Shown piece after piece: positions 8,156 to 16,383 of a stretch of DNA of 42,415 bases; positions within the stretch are counted from its first letter, which is position 1, and every line of letters starts with the position of its first letter. The position numbers were made by a program, and so were the translations under genes. The notes below the pieces were generated by a model. It saw only the letters and a program-made list of their open reading frames with translations. It was not told the origin of the DNA and made no database searches. Origin of the DNA: an uncultured Burkholderiales bacterium (GTDB lineage Bacteria; Pseudomonadota; Gammaproteobacteria; Burkholderiales; Burkholderiaceae_C); contig CAIJIT010000089.1 in NCBI GenBank assembly GCA_903820745.1, positions 1 through 42,415 on the forward strand, written 5' to 3'.

Positions 8156-8803
8156 TTAGCCGGGCGTGTCACCCGCCAGCATCCGCAGCGCGGCGTCGAG
8201 TTGCTCGCTGGGCATCCGTTTGAAGCCTGAACGGGCATAGCGCTGCAGGCGGCCGATGATGAAACTGACCAGCACCGAAGCCTGTGCATTGGCGTCAACG
8301 GTTGGTGTGGCCGAGCCCTTGGCTTCGGCTGCAACACGCAAGACCTGGCGCAGCGAGGACTCGACGCGATCAAAAAACTGGTTCATCCGCAGCACCAGCC
8401 GCTCGTTTTCGTAGACCAGCGCATCGCCGACCATCACCCGGGTCATGCCCGGATTGCGTTCACCGAACTGCAGCAACACCGAGATGATTTTTTGTGCCTG
8501 CGCTTGCCCTGCGCCCGGACGCTCGACGATCTGGTTGAGCAAGCTGAAGATGCTGCTCTCGATGAATTCAATCAGGCCCTCGAACATTTGCGCCTTGCTG
8601 GCGAAATGGCGATACAGCGCCGCCTCGCTGACCTCAAGCTTGGCGGCCAGGGCGGCGGTGGTCACGCGATCGGCACCGGGCTGCTCGAGCATGCCGGCCA
8701 GCGTCTGCAGAATCTGCACGCGGCGCTCTCCGGGTCGTGGACGCTTGCGGGGCGCTGCTGGCGACCCGGCCTTGGCATTCGATTCAGGATTGGATGCAGG
8801 CAT
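8156..8803 (-). CDS. slmA: Nucleoid occlusion factor SlmA (TetR fold)
   Basis: A 215-residue TetR-fold protein. The N-terminal helix-turn-helix reads VTTAALAAKLEVSEAALYRH, followed by FASKAQMFEGLIEFIESS, which is the SlmA signature rather than a ligand-sensing TetR. SlmA binds chromosomal sites and FtsZ to block Z-ring assembly over the nucleoid. The first 20 or so residues are a disordered Pro/Ala-rich extension. It lies 9 bp before the ATPase gene and near argB, a linkage I recall from other Burkholderiales. Confidence 0.9.
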   Translation of the reverse strand: MPASNPESNAKAGSPAAPRKRPRPGERRVQILQTLAGMLEQPGADRVTTAALAAKLEVSEAALYRHFASKAQMFEGLIEFIESSIFSLLNQIVERPGAGQAQAQKIISVLLQFGERNPGMTRVMVGDALVYENERLVLRMNQFFDRVESSLRQVLRVAAEAKGSATPTVDANAQASVLVSFIIGRLQRYARSGFKRMPSEQLDAALRMLAGDTPG

Positions 8804-8871
8804 CGGCTTGGCGGCTATGACGATTGCAGGAGCGCAACCGATTTTGGCACAGCCTGTGACTTGCTCTGCCG

Positions 8872-8983
8872 GGCCGCTGGCAGGCGTCCCGTCCTTCTTC
8901 AGTCACGAGCCCCTGCGCAGGCAGGGTCTTGTGCACGGGCTCAGCCAGGCCGCTGGCAGGCGTCCAGTGCAACTTCAGTCACG
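8872..8983. repeat. Imperfect 76-bp-offset duplication at the 3' end of the response regulator gene
   Basis: The string GGCCGCTGGCAGGCGTCC occurs at 8872-8889 and 8948-8965, and each copy is followed at the same distance by CTTCAGTCACG (8897 and 8973). The second copy includes the last codons and stop of the response regulator; the first lies in the gap towards slmA. A small hairpin, CCCTGC-GCAG-GCAGGG, lies between the copies and may help terminate transcription. Confidence 0.75.
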
Positions 8984-9646
8984 CAGCCAACCGAGGCGGC
9001 GGGCTTCATAGATCGCTTCGACCTTGGAGCGCACATGCAGCTTGCGATAAACCCGCTTCACATAGGTCATCACCGTGTGCGGCGAAACCTGCAGAAAATG
9101 CGCGATCTCGTCGAAGGTGAAGCCCTTGGCCGCAAGGTGCAGCACCCGCGATTCCTGCTCGGAAAGCGCCACCGCATCCTCGTCGCTGAGTTGGGCCAGC
9201 TCGCTGGCCAGATGACCCGCAGCCGGCGCCAACCGCATCAGCAGTCGCCTGGCAATGATCGGGCTGATCGGACTGCCGCCGGCACGCAGCGAACGCAATT
9301 GGCTGGGCAGGTCGAGCGCCAGGTCGTCCTTGAGCAGATAGCCGGTGGCGCCGGCCTCGATGCTGGCCATCACATGCTGCTCGTCGCCGAAAACCGAGAT
9401 CACCATCACCTCGCATTGCGGCCTGACATGGGCGGCATGGCGTATCAGTTCAATGCCATTGCCTCCCGGCAGGTCAAGGTCAACCAGCAGCACATCCGGC
9501 CGCCCCTGGTCGAACATGCGCCGGCCCTGGTGCAGATCGACCGCGACCCCGAGCAAGTGGACGTCGCTGACATCGGCCAGCGAATGCACAAAGGCTTCAC
9601 TGAACCTGGCCTGGTCTTCGACGATCAGCACGGAAAATGTAGACAT
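8975..9646 (-). CDS. NarL/FixJ-type response regulator (LuxR HTH), orphan
   Basis: A 223-residue two-component regulator. The receiver domain (residues 1-120) has the acidic pair VEDQ at 10-11, a phosphoacceptor Asp56 in LLVDLDLPGGNG and the conserved lysine in GYLLKDD. The C-terminal LuxR domain has LSEQESRVLHLAAKGFTFDE and VSPHTVMTYVKRVYRKLHV. No histidine kinase lies beside it; its neighbours are slmA and argB. A perfect 6-6-6 inverted repeat sits 17-34 bp before its ATG and may be its own operator. The signal and the regulon cannot be told from sequence. Confidence 0.9.
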   Translation of the reverse strand: MSTFSVLIVEDQARFSEAFVHSLADVSDVHLLGVAVDLHQGRRMFDQGRPDVLLVDLDLPGGNGIELIRHAAHVRPQCEVMVISVFGDEQHVMASIEAGATGYLLKDDLALDLPSQLRSLRAGGSPISPIIARRLLMRLAPAAGHLASELAQLSDEDAVALSEQESRVLHLAAKGFTFDEIAHFLQVSPHTVMTYVKRVYRKLHVRSKVEAIYEARRLGWLRD

Positions 9647-9662
9647 GAGCGCCCTGTTGTTT

Positions 9663-9680
9663 CAAGGATGATTTTCCTTG
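9663..9680. promoter_or_regulatory. Inverted repeat upstream of the response regulator
   Basis: CAAGGA-TGATTT-TCCTTG is a perfect 6-bp inverted repeat with a 6-bp spacer, 16 bp upstream of the response regulator ATG. The geometry suits a LuxR-type dimer, so autoregulation is plausible; an mRNA hairpin near the ribosome-binding site is the alternative. Confidence 0.4.
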
Positions 9681-9741
9681 GCAGGTCATGCTGGGCGTTG
9701 ATGAAACCGTGCTGATCCAGGCCAACATCAACTGCAAACGT

Positions 9742-9759
9742 GGGGCAAGGGTTTGCCCC
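9742..9759. terminator. Hairpin in the argB-response regulator gap
   Basis: GGGGCAA-GGGT-TTGCCCC is a perfect 7-bp stem with a 4-base loop. It lies about 145 bp beyond the argB stop and upstream of the response regulator. No T-run follows on either strand, so factor-independent termination is uncertain. Confidence 0.35.
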
Positions 9760-9767
9760 GGCAGCCA

Positions 9768-9915
9768 CCGATGACCCGGTCTCAGTGAACGTGGATCATC
9801 GCAAGTCCTCCCTGCGGTCGGACGCGGGCCGACGATCCGGTCTCAGTGAGACGTGGATCATCGCAAGTCCTCCCTACGGTCGGACGCGGGCCAATGATCC
9901 GGTCTCAGTGAGACC
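9768..9915. repeat. 61-62 bp tandem repeat overlapping the argB 3' end
   Basis: Two full units and one partial unit are visible. GGTCTCAGTGA begins at 9778, 9839 and 9901. Each full unit continues with CGTGGATCATCGCAAGTCCT and GGTCGGACGCGGGCC. The last, partial copy contains the argB stop codon and final codons within the palindrome GGTCTCA-G-TGAGACC (9901-9915). The array therefore seems to have arisen by duplication from the end of argB outwards. Confidence 0.85.
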
Positions 9916-10825
9916 GAATCATTGTCCCGTAAGCCTGATCGCTGAGGATTTCGAGGAGCATGGCGTGGGGGACGCGGCCGTCGATGATGTGGACGGCGTT
10001 GACGCCGCTGCGCGCGGCTTCAAGCGCCGAGGCGATCTTGGGCAACATGCCGCCTGACAAGGTGCCGTCGGCAAACAGCGCATCGATTTCGCGCGCGCTC
10101 AGGTCGGTCAGCAAATTGCCTTCCTTGTCGAGCACGCCCGGGGTATTGGTCAAGAGCACGAGTTTCTCGGCCTTCAAGACTTCGGCCAGCTTGCCGGCCA
10201 CCACATCGGCATTGATGTTGTAGCTCTCGTTGTTTTCGCCGAACCCGATCGGGCTGATGACGGGAATGAACTGGTCGTCCTGCAGGGCCTTGACCACGCT
10301 CGGGTCAATGCTGACGATGTCGCCGACCAGGCCCAGGTCATGCTCTTTGCTCGGATCTTCCATGTCGGCCATCTTCAGTTTGCGCGCCCGGATCATGCCG
10401 CCATCGCGCCCGGTCAGGCCGACTGCCTTGCCACCGGCGACATTGATCAAACCGACGATGTCCTGCTGCACCTGGCCGGCCAGCACCCATTCGACGACTT
10501 CCATCGTCTCGTCGTCGGTCACCCTCATGCCCTGGATGAACTGCCCCGTCTTGCCCAGGCGACCCAAGGCCTCCTCGATCTGCGGCCCGCCGCCATGCAC
10601 AACCACCGGGTTCAGCCCGACCAGTTTCAGCAGTACGACATCCTCGGCAAAATCGAGTTGCAGCGCCGGGTCGGTCATCGCATTGCCGCCGTACTTGATG
10701 ACGATGGTCTTGCCGTGAAAGCGGCGGATATAGGGCAAAGCCTGCGAGAGGATCTCCGCCTTGTCGCGCGCAGAGATATGGGTCATGTCGGTGCCGGGGG
10801 CGGCGGCTGCAGGCTCGATTGTCAT
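9905..10825 (-). CDS. argB: Acetylglutamate kinase ArgB
   Basis: A 306-residue amino-acid kinase that phosphorylates N-acetylglutamate in arginine synthesis. It shows [14 protein letters not shown] near residue 40, [28 protein letters not shown] and [14 protein letters not shown]. An N-terminal helical extension (about residues 20-37, [18 protein letters not shown]) and the C-terminal AYGTMIR segment suggest the arginine-inhibited hexameric type. The first ATG (10825) is used; a second at codon 14 is possible. The stop codon is inside a palindrome that has been tandemly repeated downstream. Confidence 0.96.
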   Translation of the reverse strand: MTIEPAAAAPGTDMTHISARDKAEILSQALPYIRRFHGKTIVIKYGGNAMTDPALQLDFAEDVVLLKLVGLNPVVVHGGGPQIEEALGRLGKTGQFIQGMRVTDDETMEVVEWVLAGQVQQDIVGLINVAGGKAVGLTGRDGGMIRARKLKMADMEDPSKEHDLGLVGDIVSIDPSVVKALQDDQFIPVISPIGFGENNESYNINADVVAGKLAEVLKAEKLVLLTNTPGVLDKEGNLLTDLSAREIDALFADGTLSGGMLPKIASALEAARSGVNAVHIIDGRVPHAMLLEILSDQAYGTMIRSH

Positions 10826-10858
10826 TGCGCGCTCGGGTGAGGTTGGAATCTGGCGCTG

Positions 10859-10864
10859 ATTGTA
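10859..10864 (-). promoter_or_regulatory. Candidate -10 element upstream of argB
   Basis: On the minus strand this reads TACAAT in the context CCTACAATC, a form common in Burkholderiales promoters. It lies 33 bp before the argB ATG, in the 44-bp gap after the yqaA-like gene. No strong -35 was found. Confidence 0.35.
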
Positions 10865-10869
10865 GGGGC

Positions 10870-11349
10870 CTAGAAAACCCAGACCAGGGCCGCAGTCATC
10901 GTCACATAGCGCGCGAATTTACCGATCGCCATATAGGCCACGCAGGGCCAGAACGGCAGCTTCAGCCAACCGGCGACTGCGCACAGCGGGTCACCGAGAA
11001 CCGGCAACCAACTGAGCAGACAGGCTTTGGCGCCAAAGCGTTGCAGCCAACCCAAGACGCGCCTGTCCCGGGGTTCATGGTGAGTCGCACGCTCATAAGC
11101 CCGCTCCGCGCCATAGCCCATCCACCAGGTGATGGCGCCGCCAATCGTATTGCCCGCCGTGGCCACCAGCATTGCCGGCCAGAACAGGGCCGGGTCGGCT
11201 TTCACCAGCAAGAAGACCGCCGGCTCGGAGCCTAGCGGCAGCAAGGTTGCCGAGACCAGCGAGATCACGAAGACTGCCGTCAAGCCGACTTGCGGCAAAG
11301 CCAGCGTGGCCAGCAACATTGCGATCGAGGACTGCAACCAGATTTCCAT
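10870..11349 (-). CDS. YqaA/DedA-like inner-membrane protein (VTT domain)
   Basis: A 159-residue polytopic membrane protein of the YqaA branch of the DedA/VTT superfamily. It contains [12 protein letters not shown], a re-entrant region [16 protein letters not shown], and [20 protein letters not shown], all typical of the family. DedA-like proteins are implicated in lipid-carrier recycling or membrane homeostasis; the YqaA substrate is unknown. It is on the same strand as argB, 44 bp upstream, and divergent from dusB. Confidence 0.85.
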   Translation of the reverse strand: MEIWLQSSIAMLLATLALPQVGLTAVFVISLVSATLLPLGSEPAVFLLVKADPALFWPAMLVATAGNTIGGAITWWMGYGAERAYERATHHEPRDRRVLGWLQRFGAKACLLSWLPVLGDPLCAVAGWLKLPFWPCVAYMAIGKFARYVTMTAALVWVF

Positions 11350-11379
11350 CGCAGGATTATCCGGTCAGCGAATGGCTGC

Positions 11380-11397
11380 GGGCTGAAATTTCAGCCC
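11380..11397. promoter_or_regulatory. Perfect 18-bp palindrome between yqaA-like gene and dusB
   Basis: GGGCTGAAATTTCAGCCC is a perfect palindrome with no spacer, placed in the 94-bp divergent gap. It sits 11 bp upstream of a TATACT hexamer that could be the dusB-fis-purH -10. That position suits an operator covering the -35 region. The cognate factor is unknown. Confidence 0.5.
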
Positions 11398-11408
11398 AAA
11401 GTCAAAGG

Positions 11409-11414
11409 TATACT
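11409..11414 (+). promoter_or_regulatory. Candidate -10 element of the dusB-fis promoter
   Basis: TATACT lies 29 bp upstream of the dusB ATG in an AT-rich patch. The region 17 bp further upstream has no good -35 and falls within the right arm and centre of the 18-bp palindrome, suggesting an activated or regulated promoter. Confidence 0.45.
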
Positions 11415-11443
11415 TTTGCCTCATTTTTAAGCAATAACGATCA

Positions 11444-12514
11444 ATGCCTTCGCGCTTGCAACTCGGCTCTCATGAACTACCGAACCATCTGTTCGTGGCG
11501 CCAATGGCTGGCGTCACCGACCGGCCGTTTCGCCAGCTCTGCCGCCGCATGGGCGCCGGTTATGCGGTCAGCGAAATGGTCACCTCGCGCAAGGATCTAT
11601 GGGACAGCCTGAAGACCTCGCGCCGCGCTGACCACCAGGGCGAAGCCGGGCCGATCGCGGTGCAGATCGCCGGCACCGATGCGCTGATGATGGCCGAAGC
11701 CGCGACCTACAACATCGACCGCGGTGCGCAGATCATCGACATCAATATGGGCTGCCCGGCCAAGAAAGTCTGCAGCAAATGGGCCGGTTCAGCCCTGATG
11801 CAGGACGAGCCGCTGGCTTTGCAGATCATCGAAGCGGTGGTCGCTGCGGCGGCGCCGCGCAATGTGCCGGTGACGCTGAAAATGCGCACCGGTTGGTGCG
11901 AGACCGAGAAGAACGCCTTGCGCCTGGCGCTGGCCGCCGAGAACGCCGGCGTGGCCATGGTCACTGTGCATGGCCGCACCCGCGAGCAGGGCTACAAGGG
12001 CCAGGCTGAATATGCGACCGTTGCCGCCGTCAAAGCTGCTTTGCGAATTCCAGTGGTGGCCAATGGCGACATCAACTCGCCACAAAAAGCCGAACTGGTG
12101 CTGGCCTTGACCGGCGCGGATGCCGTCATGATCGGCCGAGCGGCCCAGGGCCGGCCCTGGATTTTCCGGGAAATCGCGCATTACCTGGCCACCGGCGAAA
12201 CCCTGCCCGCACCTGCCGTACTGCAGGCCGGCGACTGGCTGACCGAGCACCTGCACGACCATTACAGCCTCTACGGCGAGCTGACCGGCATGCGTACTGC
12301 GCGCAAACATATCGGCTGGGCCGTCAGCGAGTTGCCCGGCGGCGAAGAATTCCGCCAGATGATGAACCGGCTGCAAAGTTGCGCGGCACAGTTGCAGGCG
12401 CTGAAACAATGGTTTTCTGAACTCGCCGACCGATATGAGCGATTGCCCTATCTTGTTAGCGCGAGCCAGGAACCGACAATGATGAACAACGAATCTCCGA
12501 GGCCAGCAGCGTGA
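11444..12514 (+). CDS. dusB: tRNA-dihydrouridine synthase DusB
   Basis: A 356-residue FMN-dependent TIM-barrel enzyme that reduces specific uridines in tRNA. It shows LFVAPMAGVTDRPFRQL, the active-site DINMGCPAKKVCSKWAGSAL with its catalytic cysteine, VHGRTREQGYKGQA, and VVANGDINSP with IGRAAQGRPWIF. A C-terminal helical tRNA-binding domain follows. Its stop overlaps the fis start (GTGA), as expected for the dusB-fis operon. In enteric bacteria dusB is needed for proper fis expression. Confidence 0.96.
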   Translation: MPSRLQLGSHELPNHLFVAPMAGVTDRPFRQLCRRMGAGYAVSEMVTSRKDLWDSLKTSRRADHQGEAGPIAVQIAGTDALMMAEAATYNIDRGAQIIDINMGCPAKKVCSKWAGSALMQDEPLALQIIEAVVAAAAPRNVPVTLKMRTGWCETEKNALRLALAAENAGVAMVTVHGRTREQGYKGQAEYATVAAVKAALRIPVVANGDINSPQKAELVLALTGADAVMIGRAAQGRPWIFREIAHYLATGETLPAPAVLQAGDWLTEHLHDHYSLYGELTGMRTARKHIGWAVSELPGGEEFRQMMNRLQSCAAQLQALKQWFSELADRYERLPYLVSASQEPTMMNNESPRPAA

Positions 12515-12744
12515 CACCCAACTCAATCGAATCCTGCGTGCGCGAAAATCTCGAACTCTATTTTCGTGACCTCGGCGGAGAACCCCCCCATTCCATGCAC
12601 GACATGCTGATCAACTTGGTTGAAAAGCCGCTGCTTGAAGTCGTCATGCGCGAAGCCGAAGGCAACCAGAGCCGCGCCGCTGAATGGCTGGGCATCAACC
12701 GCAACACATTGCGCCGCAAGCTGAGCCAGCACCAACTGCTCTGA
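12511..12744 (+). CDS. fis: DNA-binding protein Fis
   Basis: A 77-residue nucleoid protein and global regulator of growth-phase transcription. The C-terminal helix-turn-helix is GNQSRAAEWLGINRNTLRRK. The N-terminal part matches the shorter betaproteobacterial Fis that lacks much of the enteric beta-hairpin arm. The GTG start at 12511 overlaps the dusB stop by four bases, which decides the start. purH follows 30 bp later. Confidence 0.95.
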   Translation: MTPNSIESCVRENLELYFRDLGGEPPHSMHDMLINLVEKPLLEVVMREAEGNQSRAAEWLGINRNTLRRKLSQHQLL

Positions 12745-12774
12745 AGCAACAACGACCCATAACCCCGAGCTGAC

Positions 12775-14355
12775 ATGCCCCAACTGACCGCCCTGATTTC
12801 CGTTTCCGACAAGACCGGCATCGTCGAATTCGCCCAAGCCCTGCATCAATTGAAGGTGCGCCTGCTGTCCACCGGCGGCACTGCCAAGCTGCTCGCCGAT
12901 GCCGGCCTGCCGGTGACCGAAGTCGCCGATCACACCGGTTTCCCCGAAATGCTCGATGGCCGTGTCAAGACCTTGCACCCGACCATCCATGGCGGCTTGC
13001 TGGCCAGGCGTGACCTGCCCGAGCATATGGCGGCGCTGCAAACGCATGGCATCACCACCATCGACATCCTCGCCGTCAACCTCTATCCCTTCGAGGCGAC
13101 GGTGGCCAAGCCAGGCTGCACGCTCGAAGATGCGATCGAGAACATCGACATCGGTGGCCCGGCGATGGTGCGCTCGGCCGCGAAGAACTGGGGCGATGTC
13201 ACCGTCCTGACCGATTCTTCGCAATATGCCCAGGTGCTCGACGAGCTCGGCGCCGAAGGCAAGACCAGCGACAAGACCCGCTTCGCCTGCGCCGTCGCCG
13301 CTTTCAACCGCATCGCGCAGTACGACGCCGCGATCAGCAACTATCTGTCGGCGCGCCAGGACGACGGCAGCATCGCCGCCTTCCCAGCCCAGATGAACAG
13401 CAGCTTCATCAAGGTGCAGGACCTGCGCTATGGCGAGAACCCGCACCAGAGCGCGGCCTTCTACCGCGACCTGCACCCGGCTCCAGGATCGCTGGCGACT
13501 GCCCGGCAACTGCAGGGCAAGGAACTCTCGTACAACAATATCGCCGATGCCGATGCGGCCTGGGAATGCGTGAAGAGCTTCAGCAGCACCGCCTGCGTGA
13601 TCGTCAAGCATGCCAATCCTTGTGGCGTGGCGATCGCGCCCGATGTCGCTTCGGCCTATGCCAAAGCCTTGAAAACCGACCCGACCTCGGCTTTCGGTGG
13701 CATCATCGCCTTCAATCGCCCGGTCGACGCAGCGGCCGCACAGTTGGTGGCCAAGCAATTCGTCGAAGTGCTGATGGCACCGGCCTTCAGCGACGAAGCC
13801 CGCGCGATCTTTGCCGCCAAAGCCAATGTGCGCTTGCTGGAAATCCAGCTGCCAGCCGGAGGCCTGACCCCGTTCAGCCAGGGCCGCAATGCCGTCGACA
13901 GCAAGCGCGTCGGTTCGGGCATCTTGATGCAGACGGCCGACAACCATTTCCTCAAGGCCGAAGACCTGAGGGTCGTGACGGCCCGCCAGCCCAGTCAACA
14001 GCAACTGCAAGACCTGCTGTTCGCCTGGACGGTGGCGCAATATGTGAAGAGCAACGCCATCGTCTTCTGCGCTGATGGCATGACCCTGGGGGTCGGTGCG
14101 GGCCAGATGAGCCGCATCGACAGCGCGCGGATTGCCTCGATCAAGGCCGAAAACGCCGGCCTCACATTGAAGGGCTCGGCCGTGGCCAGCGATGCCTTCT
14201 TCCCCTTCCGCGACGGCCTCGATGTGGTGGTCGACGCGGGTGCGAGCTGCGTGATCCAGCCCGGTGGCAGCATGCGCGACGAAGAAGTGATCGCCGCCGC
14301 CAACGAGCGCGGCATCGCCATGGTCTTCAGCGGCATCCGCCATTTCCGGCATTGA
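12775..14355 (+). CDS. purH: Bifunctional AICAR transformylase / IMP cyclohydrolase PurH
   Basis: A 526-residue enzyme of full family length that catalyses the last two steps of IMP synthesis. The N-terminal MGS-like cyclohydrolase domain (residues 1-200) includes [25 protein letters not shown] and [15 protein letters not shown]. The C-terminal transformylase domain includes [24 protein letters not shown] and, near the end, [12 protein letters not shown]. It lies in the dusB-fis-purH order typical of Burkholderiales. The next gene I would expect, ruvC, is displaced by about 3.7 kb. Confidence 0.97.
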   Translation: MPQLTALISVSDKTGIVEFAQALHQLKVRLLSTGGTAKLLADAGLPVTEVADHTGFPEMLDGRVKTLHPTIHGGLLARRDLPEHMAALQTHGITTIDILAVNLYPFEATVAKPGCTLEDAIENIDIGGPAMVRSAAKNWGDVTVLTDSSQYAQVLDELGAEGKTSDKTRFACAVAAFNRIAQYDAAISNYLSARQDDGSIAAFPAQMNSSFIKVQDLRYGENPHQSAAFYRDLHPAPGSLATARQLQGKELSYNNIADADAAWECVKSFSSTACVIVKHANPCGVAIAPDVASAYAKALKTDPTSAFGGIIAFNRPVDAAAAQLVAKQFVEVLMAPAFSDEARAIFAAKANVRLLEIQLPAGGLTPFSQGRNAVDSKRVGSGILMQTADNHFLKAEDLRVVTARQPSQQQLQDLLFAWTVAQYVKSNAIVFCADGMTLGVGAGQMSRIDSARIASIKAENAGLTLKGSAVASDAFFPFRDGLDVVVDAGASCVIQPGGSMRDEEVIAAANERGIAMVFSGIRHFRH

Positions 14356-14470
14356 TAAAGTTGCCCGTCCTGACAAGTCTGGCATATTTTTCCCACAGTC
14401 ATAGGGGCATTCCGCTTGGCCTGAAGCGCGGATGCAGTTAGCCTTCAGCCCGGTGAACAAGGAGATCGCA

Positions 14471-15880
14471 ATGAACGAAGCCATGCAAGAACGACTGCAA
14501 CTGGTGCTGGCGCAGCAGCGCGCGGCATTTGACGCCGAGATGAGCCCGAACCTGGCGGTGCGGCGTGACCGGCTGCAACGCTTGCTGGCGATGACGCAGC
14601 GCTATGCCGATGAACTGGTGAAGACGATTTCGCAGGATTTCGGCCAGCGCGCGCGCCAGGAAAGCCTGCTGGCCGATGTCTTTACCGTCGAGTCGGGTGT
14701 GCGCCATGCCTTGCGTCATCTGCGCAGCTGGATGAAGCCGCGCCGCATGCCAACAGCGCTGCATTTTCTGCCGGCCAGCAACCAGCTCTTGCGCCAGCCG
14801 CTCGGCGTGGTCGGCATCGTCTCGCCCTGGAACTACCCTTACAACCTGGCGATGAATCCGGCGCTGGCCGCGCTGGCCGCGGGCAACCGGGTGATGATCA
14901 AGCCGTCTGAGCTGACGCCGGCAACCTCGGCGCTGATGGCGCGGATGGTCAGCGAATATTTCGCGCCAGACGAAATGCAGGTGATCTGCGGCGATGCCGA
15001 AATGGGTCGGGCCTTTGTCACCCTGCCCTTTGACCATCTGTTTTTCACCGGCTCGACCAACGTCGGCCGGCTGGTCGCCAAGGCCGCGGCGCAGAACCTG
15101 ACGCCGGTGACGCTCGAGCTCGGTGGCAAATCGCCGGCCCTGGTCGACCGCAGTTGCGATTTGAACCTGACCGCCACACGCCTGGCTTTCGGCAAACTGT
15201 TCAACGCCGGCCAGACCTGTGTGGCGCCCGACTATCTGCTCGCACCCCGCGAGATGGTGCCCGCGCTGATCACAGCCCTGACCCAGGCGATCCAGAAGCA
15301 TTACCCAACGCTGGCCGGCAACCCCGACTACAGCAGCATCGTCACGCCGCGCCATCTGGCCAGGCTGGAAGGCTTGCTTGCGGACGCCAAGAGCAAAGGC
15401 GCAAGCCTACTGCCGACCCACCAAGGCCCGGTTGAAGGACGCCAGTTGGTGCCGCATCTGCTGCTCGACGTGAGCGCCGAGATGACGGTGATGCAGGAAG
15501 AGATCTTCGGCCCGCTGCTGCCTATCGTGCCCTATGACAGCGTCGATGAAGCGCTGGCCTACATCAATCGCCATGACCGGCCCTTGGCGCTTTACTGGTT
15601 CGGCAGGGATGCGGCGATGCAGCAGCGAGTGCTGGCGCAGACCCATGCTGGCGGCGTCACCATCAACGACTGCATCTGGCATCTCGGTCAGGAAGACCAG
15701 CCCTTTGGTGGCGTCGGCGCCAGCGGCATGGGCAGCTATCACGGCGAATGGGGGTTTCGCACCTTCAGCAAGGAGAAGCCGGTCTTCATCCAGTCGCGCT
15801 TTGCCGGCACCAAATTGTTCTACCCGCCGTACGGCAAGACTTTTGACTTGCTGCTGGGCGTGCTGAAGAAAATCCTGTGA
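14471..15880 (+). CDS. Aldehyde dehydrogenase, coniferyl-aldehyde-dehydrogenase-like
   Basis: A 469-residue NAD(P)-dependent aldehyde dehydrogenase of the short CalB/ALDH3-like branch. It has GIVSPWNYPYNLAMNPALAA, FFTGSTNVGRLVAKAA, a catalytic Glu216 in LELGGKSP and the nucleophile Cys250 in NAGQTCVAPDY. The C-terminal segment FYPPYGK is typical of this branch. The ATG at 14471 follows an AAGGAG ribosome-binding site. The stop overlaps the next start (GTGA). With the downstream GMC protein it would take an alcohol through the aldehyde to an acid. Coniferyl aldehyde is only the best-known substrate in the family; the true one is unknown. Confidence 0.88.
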   Translation: MNEAMQERLQLVLAQQRAAFDAEMSPNLAVRRDRLQRLLAMTQRYADELVKTISQDFGQRARQESLLADVFTVESGVRHALRHLRSWMKPRRMPTALHFLPASNQLLRQPLGVVGIVSPWNYPYNLAMNPALAALAAGNRVMIKPSELTPATSALMARMVSEYFAPDEMQVICGDAEMGRAFVTLPFDHLFFTGSTNVGRLVAKAAAQNLTPVTLELGGKSPALVDRSCDLNLTATRLAFGKLFNAGQTCVAPDYLLAPREMVPALITALTQAIQKHYPTLAGNPDYSSIVTPRHLARLEGLLADAKSKGASLLPTHQGPVEGRQLVPHLLLDVSAEMTVMQEEIFGPLLPIVPYDSVDEALAYINRHDRPLALYWFGRDAAMQQRVLAQTHAGGVTINDCIWHLGQEDQPFGGVGASGMGSYHGEWGFRTFSKEKPVFIQSRFAGTKLFYPPYGKTFDLLLGVLKKIL

Positions 15881-16383
15881 AGCGGCGCAGCCTGCTCAAG
15901 CTCGGTGCCGGCGCCGCTGTGCTGCTGGCAGTCGCTGGTGGCAGCTTGGCCCTGCTGCGGCCTGGCCTGGTCAATGGCAAGCTCAGCCCGGGGGCGCGCC
16001 AGTTGATGAAGTCGGTGGCGATCGCCGTGCTCGACGGCCTCTGGCCCGCAGAAGCGGCGGCGCGCGAGGCCGGCCTGCAAGCCCATCTCGATAGTCTCGA
16101 GCTCAGCATCGCCGGCTTTCCGAAGCAGGTGCGCAAGGAGCTGTCGCAGCTGTTGACGCTATTGACCAGCAGCGCCGGCCGACTGGCCATTGCCGGGCTG
16201 AAAAGCGACTGGGACCAGGCCTCCAATGACGAACTGCTGCAGGCTTTGCAGGACATGCGAGTCTCCAGCCTGGCCGCCCGTCAGCAGATTTATCACGCCC
16301 TGCGCGACTTGAACAACGCAGTCTTTTTCGCTGATTCAAGCCATTGGCCCTTGATCAGCTACCCAGGACCGAGAGCGCTATGA
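15877..16383 (+). CDS. Small Tat-signal protein between ALDH and GMC oxidoreductase
   Basis: A 168-residue protein starting at GTG 15877, coupled to the ALDH by a four-base overlap. Its N-terminus, MKRRSLLKLGAGAAVLLAVA, is a twin-arginine type signal (RRSLLK followed by a hydrophobic stretch). The mature part is alpha-helical and without cysteines. I infer it is the small, gluconate-2-dehydrogenase-subunit-3-like partner that often accompanies GMC dehydrogenases and may help export the flavoprotein. The similarity is mostly in context, signal and size, so the family assignment is tentative. Its stop overlaps the GMC start (ATGA). Confidence 0.72.
   Translation: MKRRSLLKLGAGAAVLLAVAGGSLALLRPGLVNGKLSPGARQLMKSVAIAVLDGLWPAEAAAREAGLQAHLDSLELSIAGFPKQVRKELSQLLTLLTSSAGRLAIAGLKSDWDQASNDELLQALQDMRVSSLAARQQIYHALRDLNNAVFFADSSHWPLISYPGPRAL

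Noticed and set aside
14379-14394. TGGCAT...CCC upstream of the aldehyde dehydrogenase as a sigma-54 promoter
   Set aside because: The -12 GC dinucleotide is missing at the required spacing.
12523-14484. Minus-strand open frame of 653 codons
   Set aside because: Antisense to fis and purH; it arises from GC-rich codon use and shows no domain.
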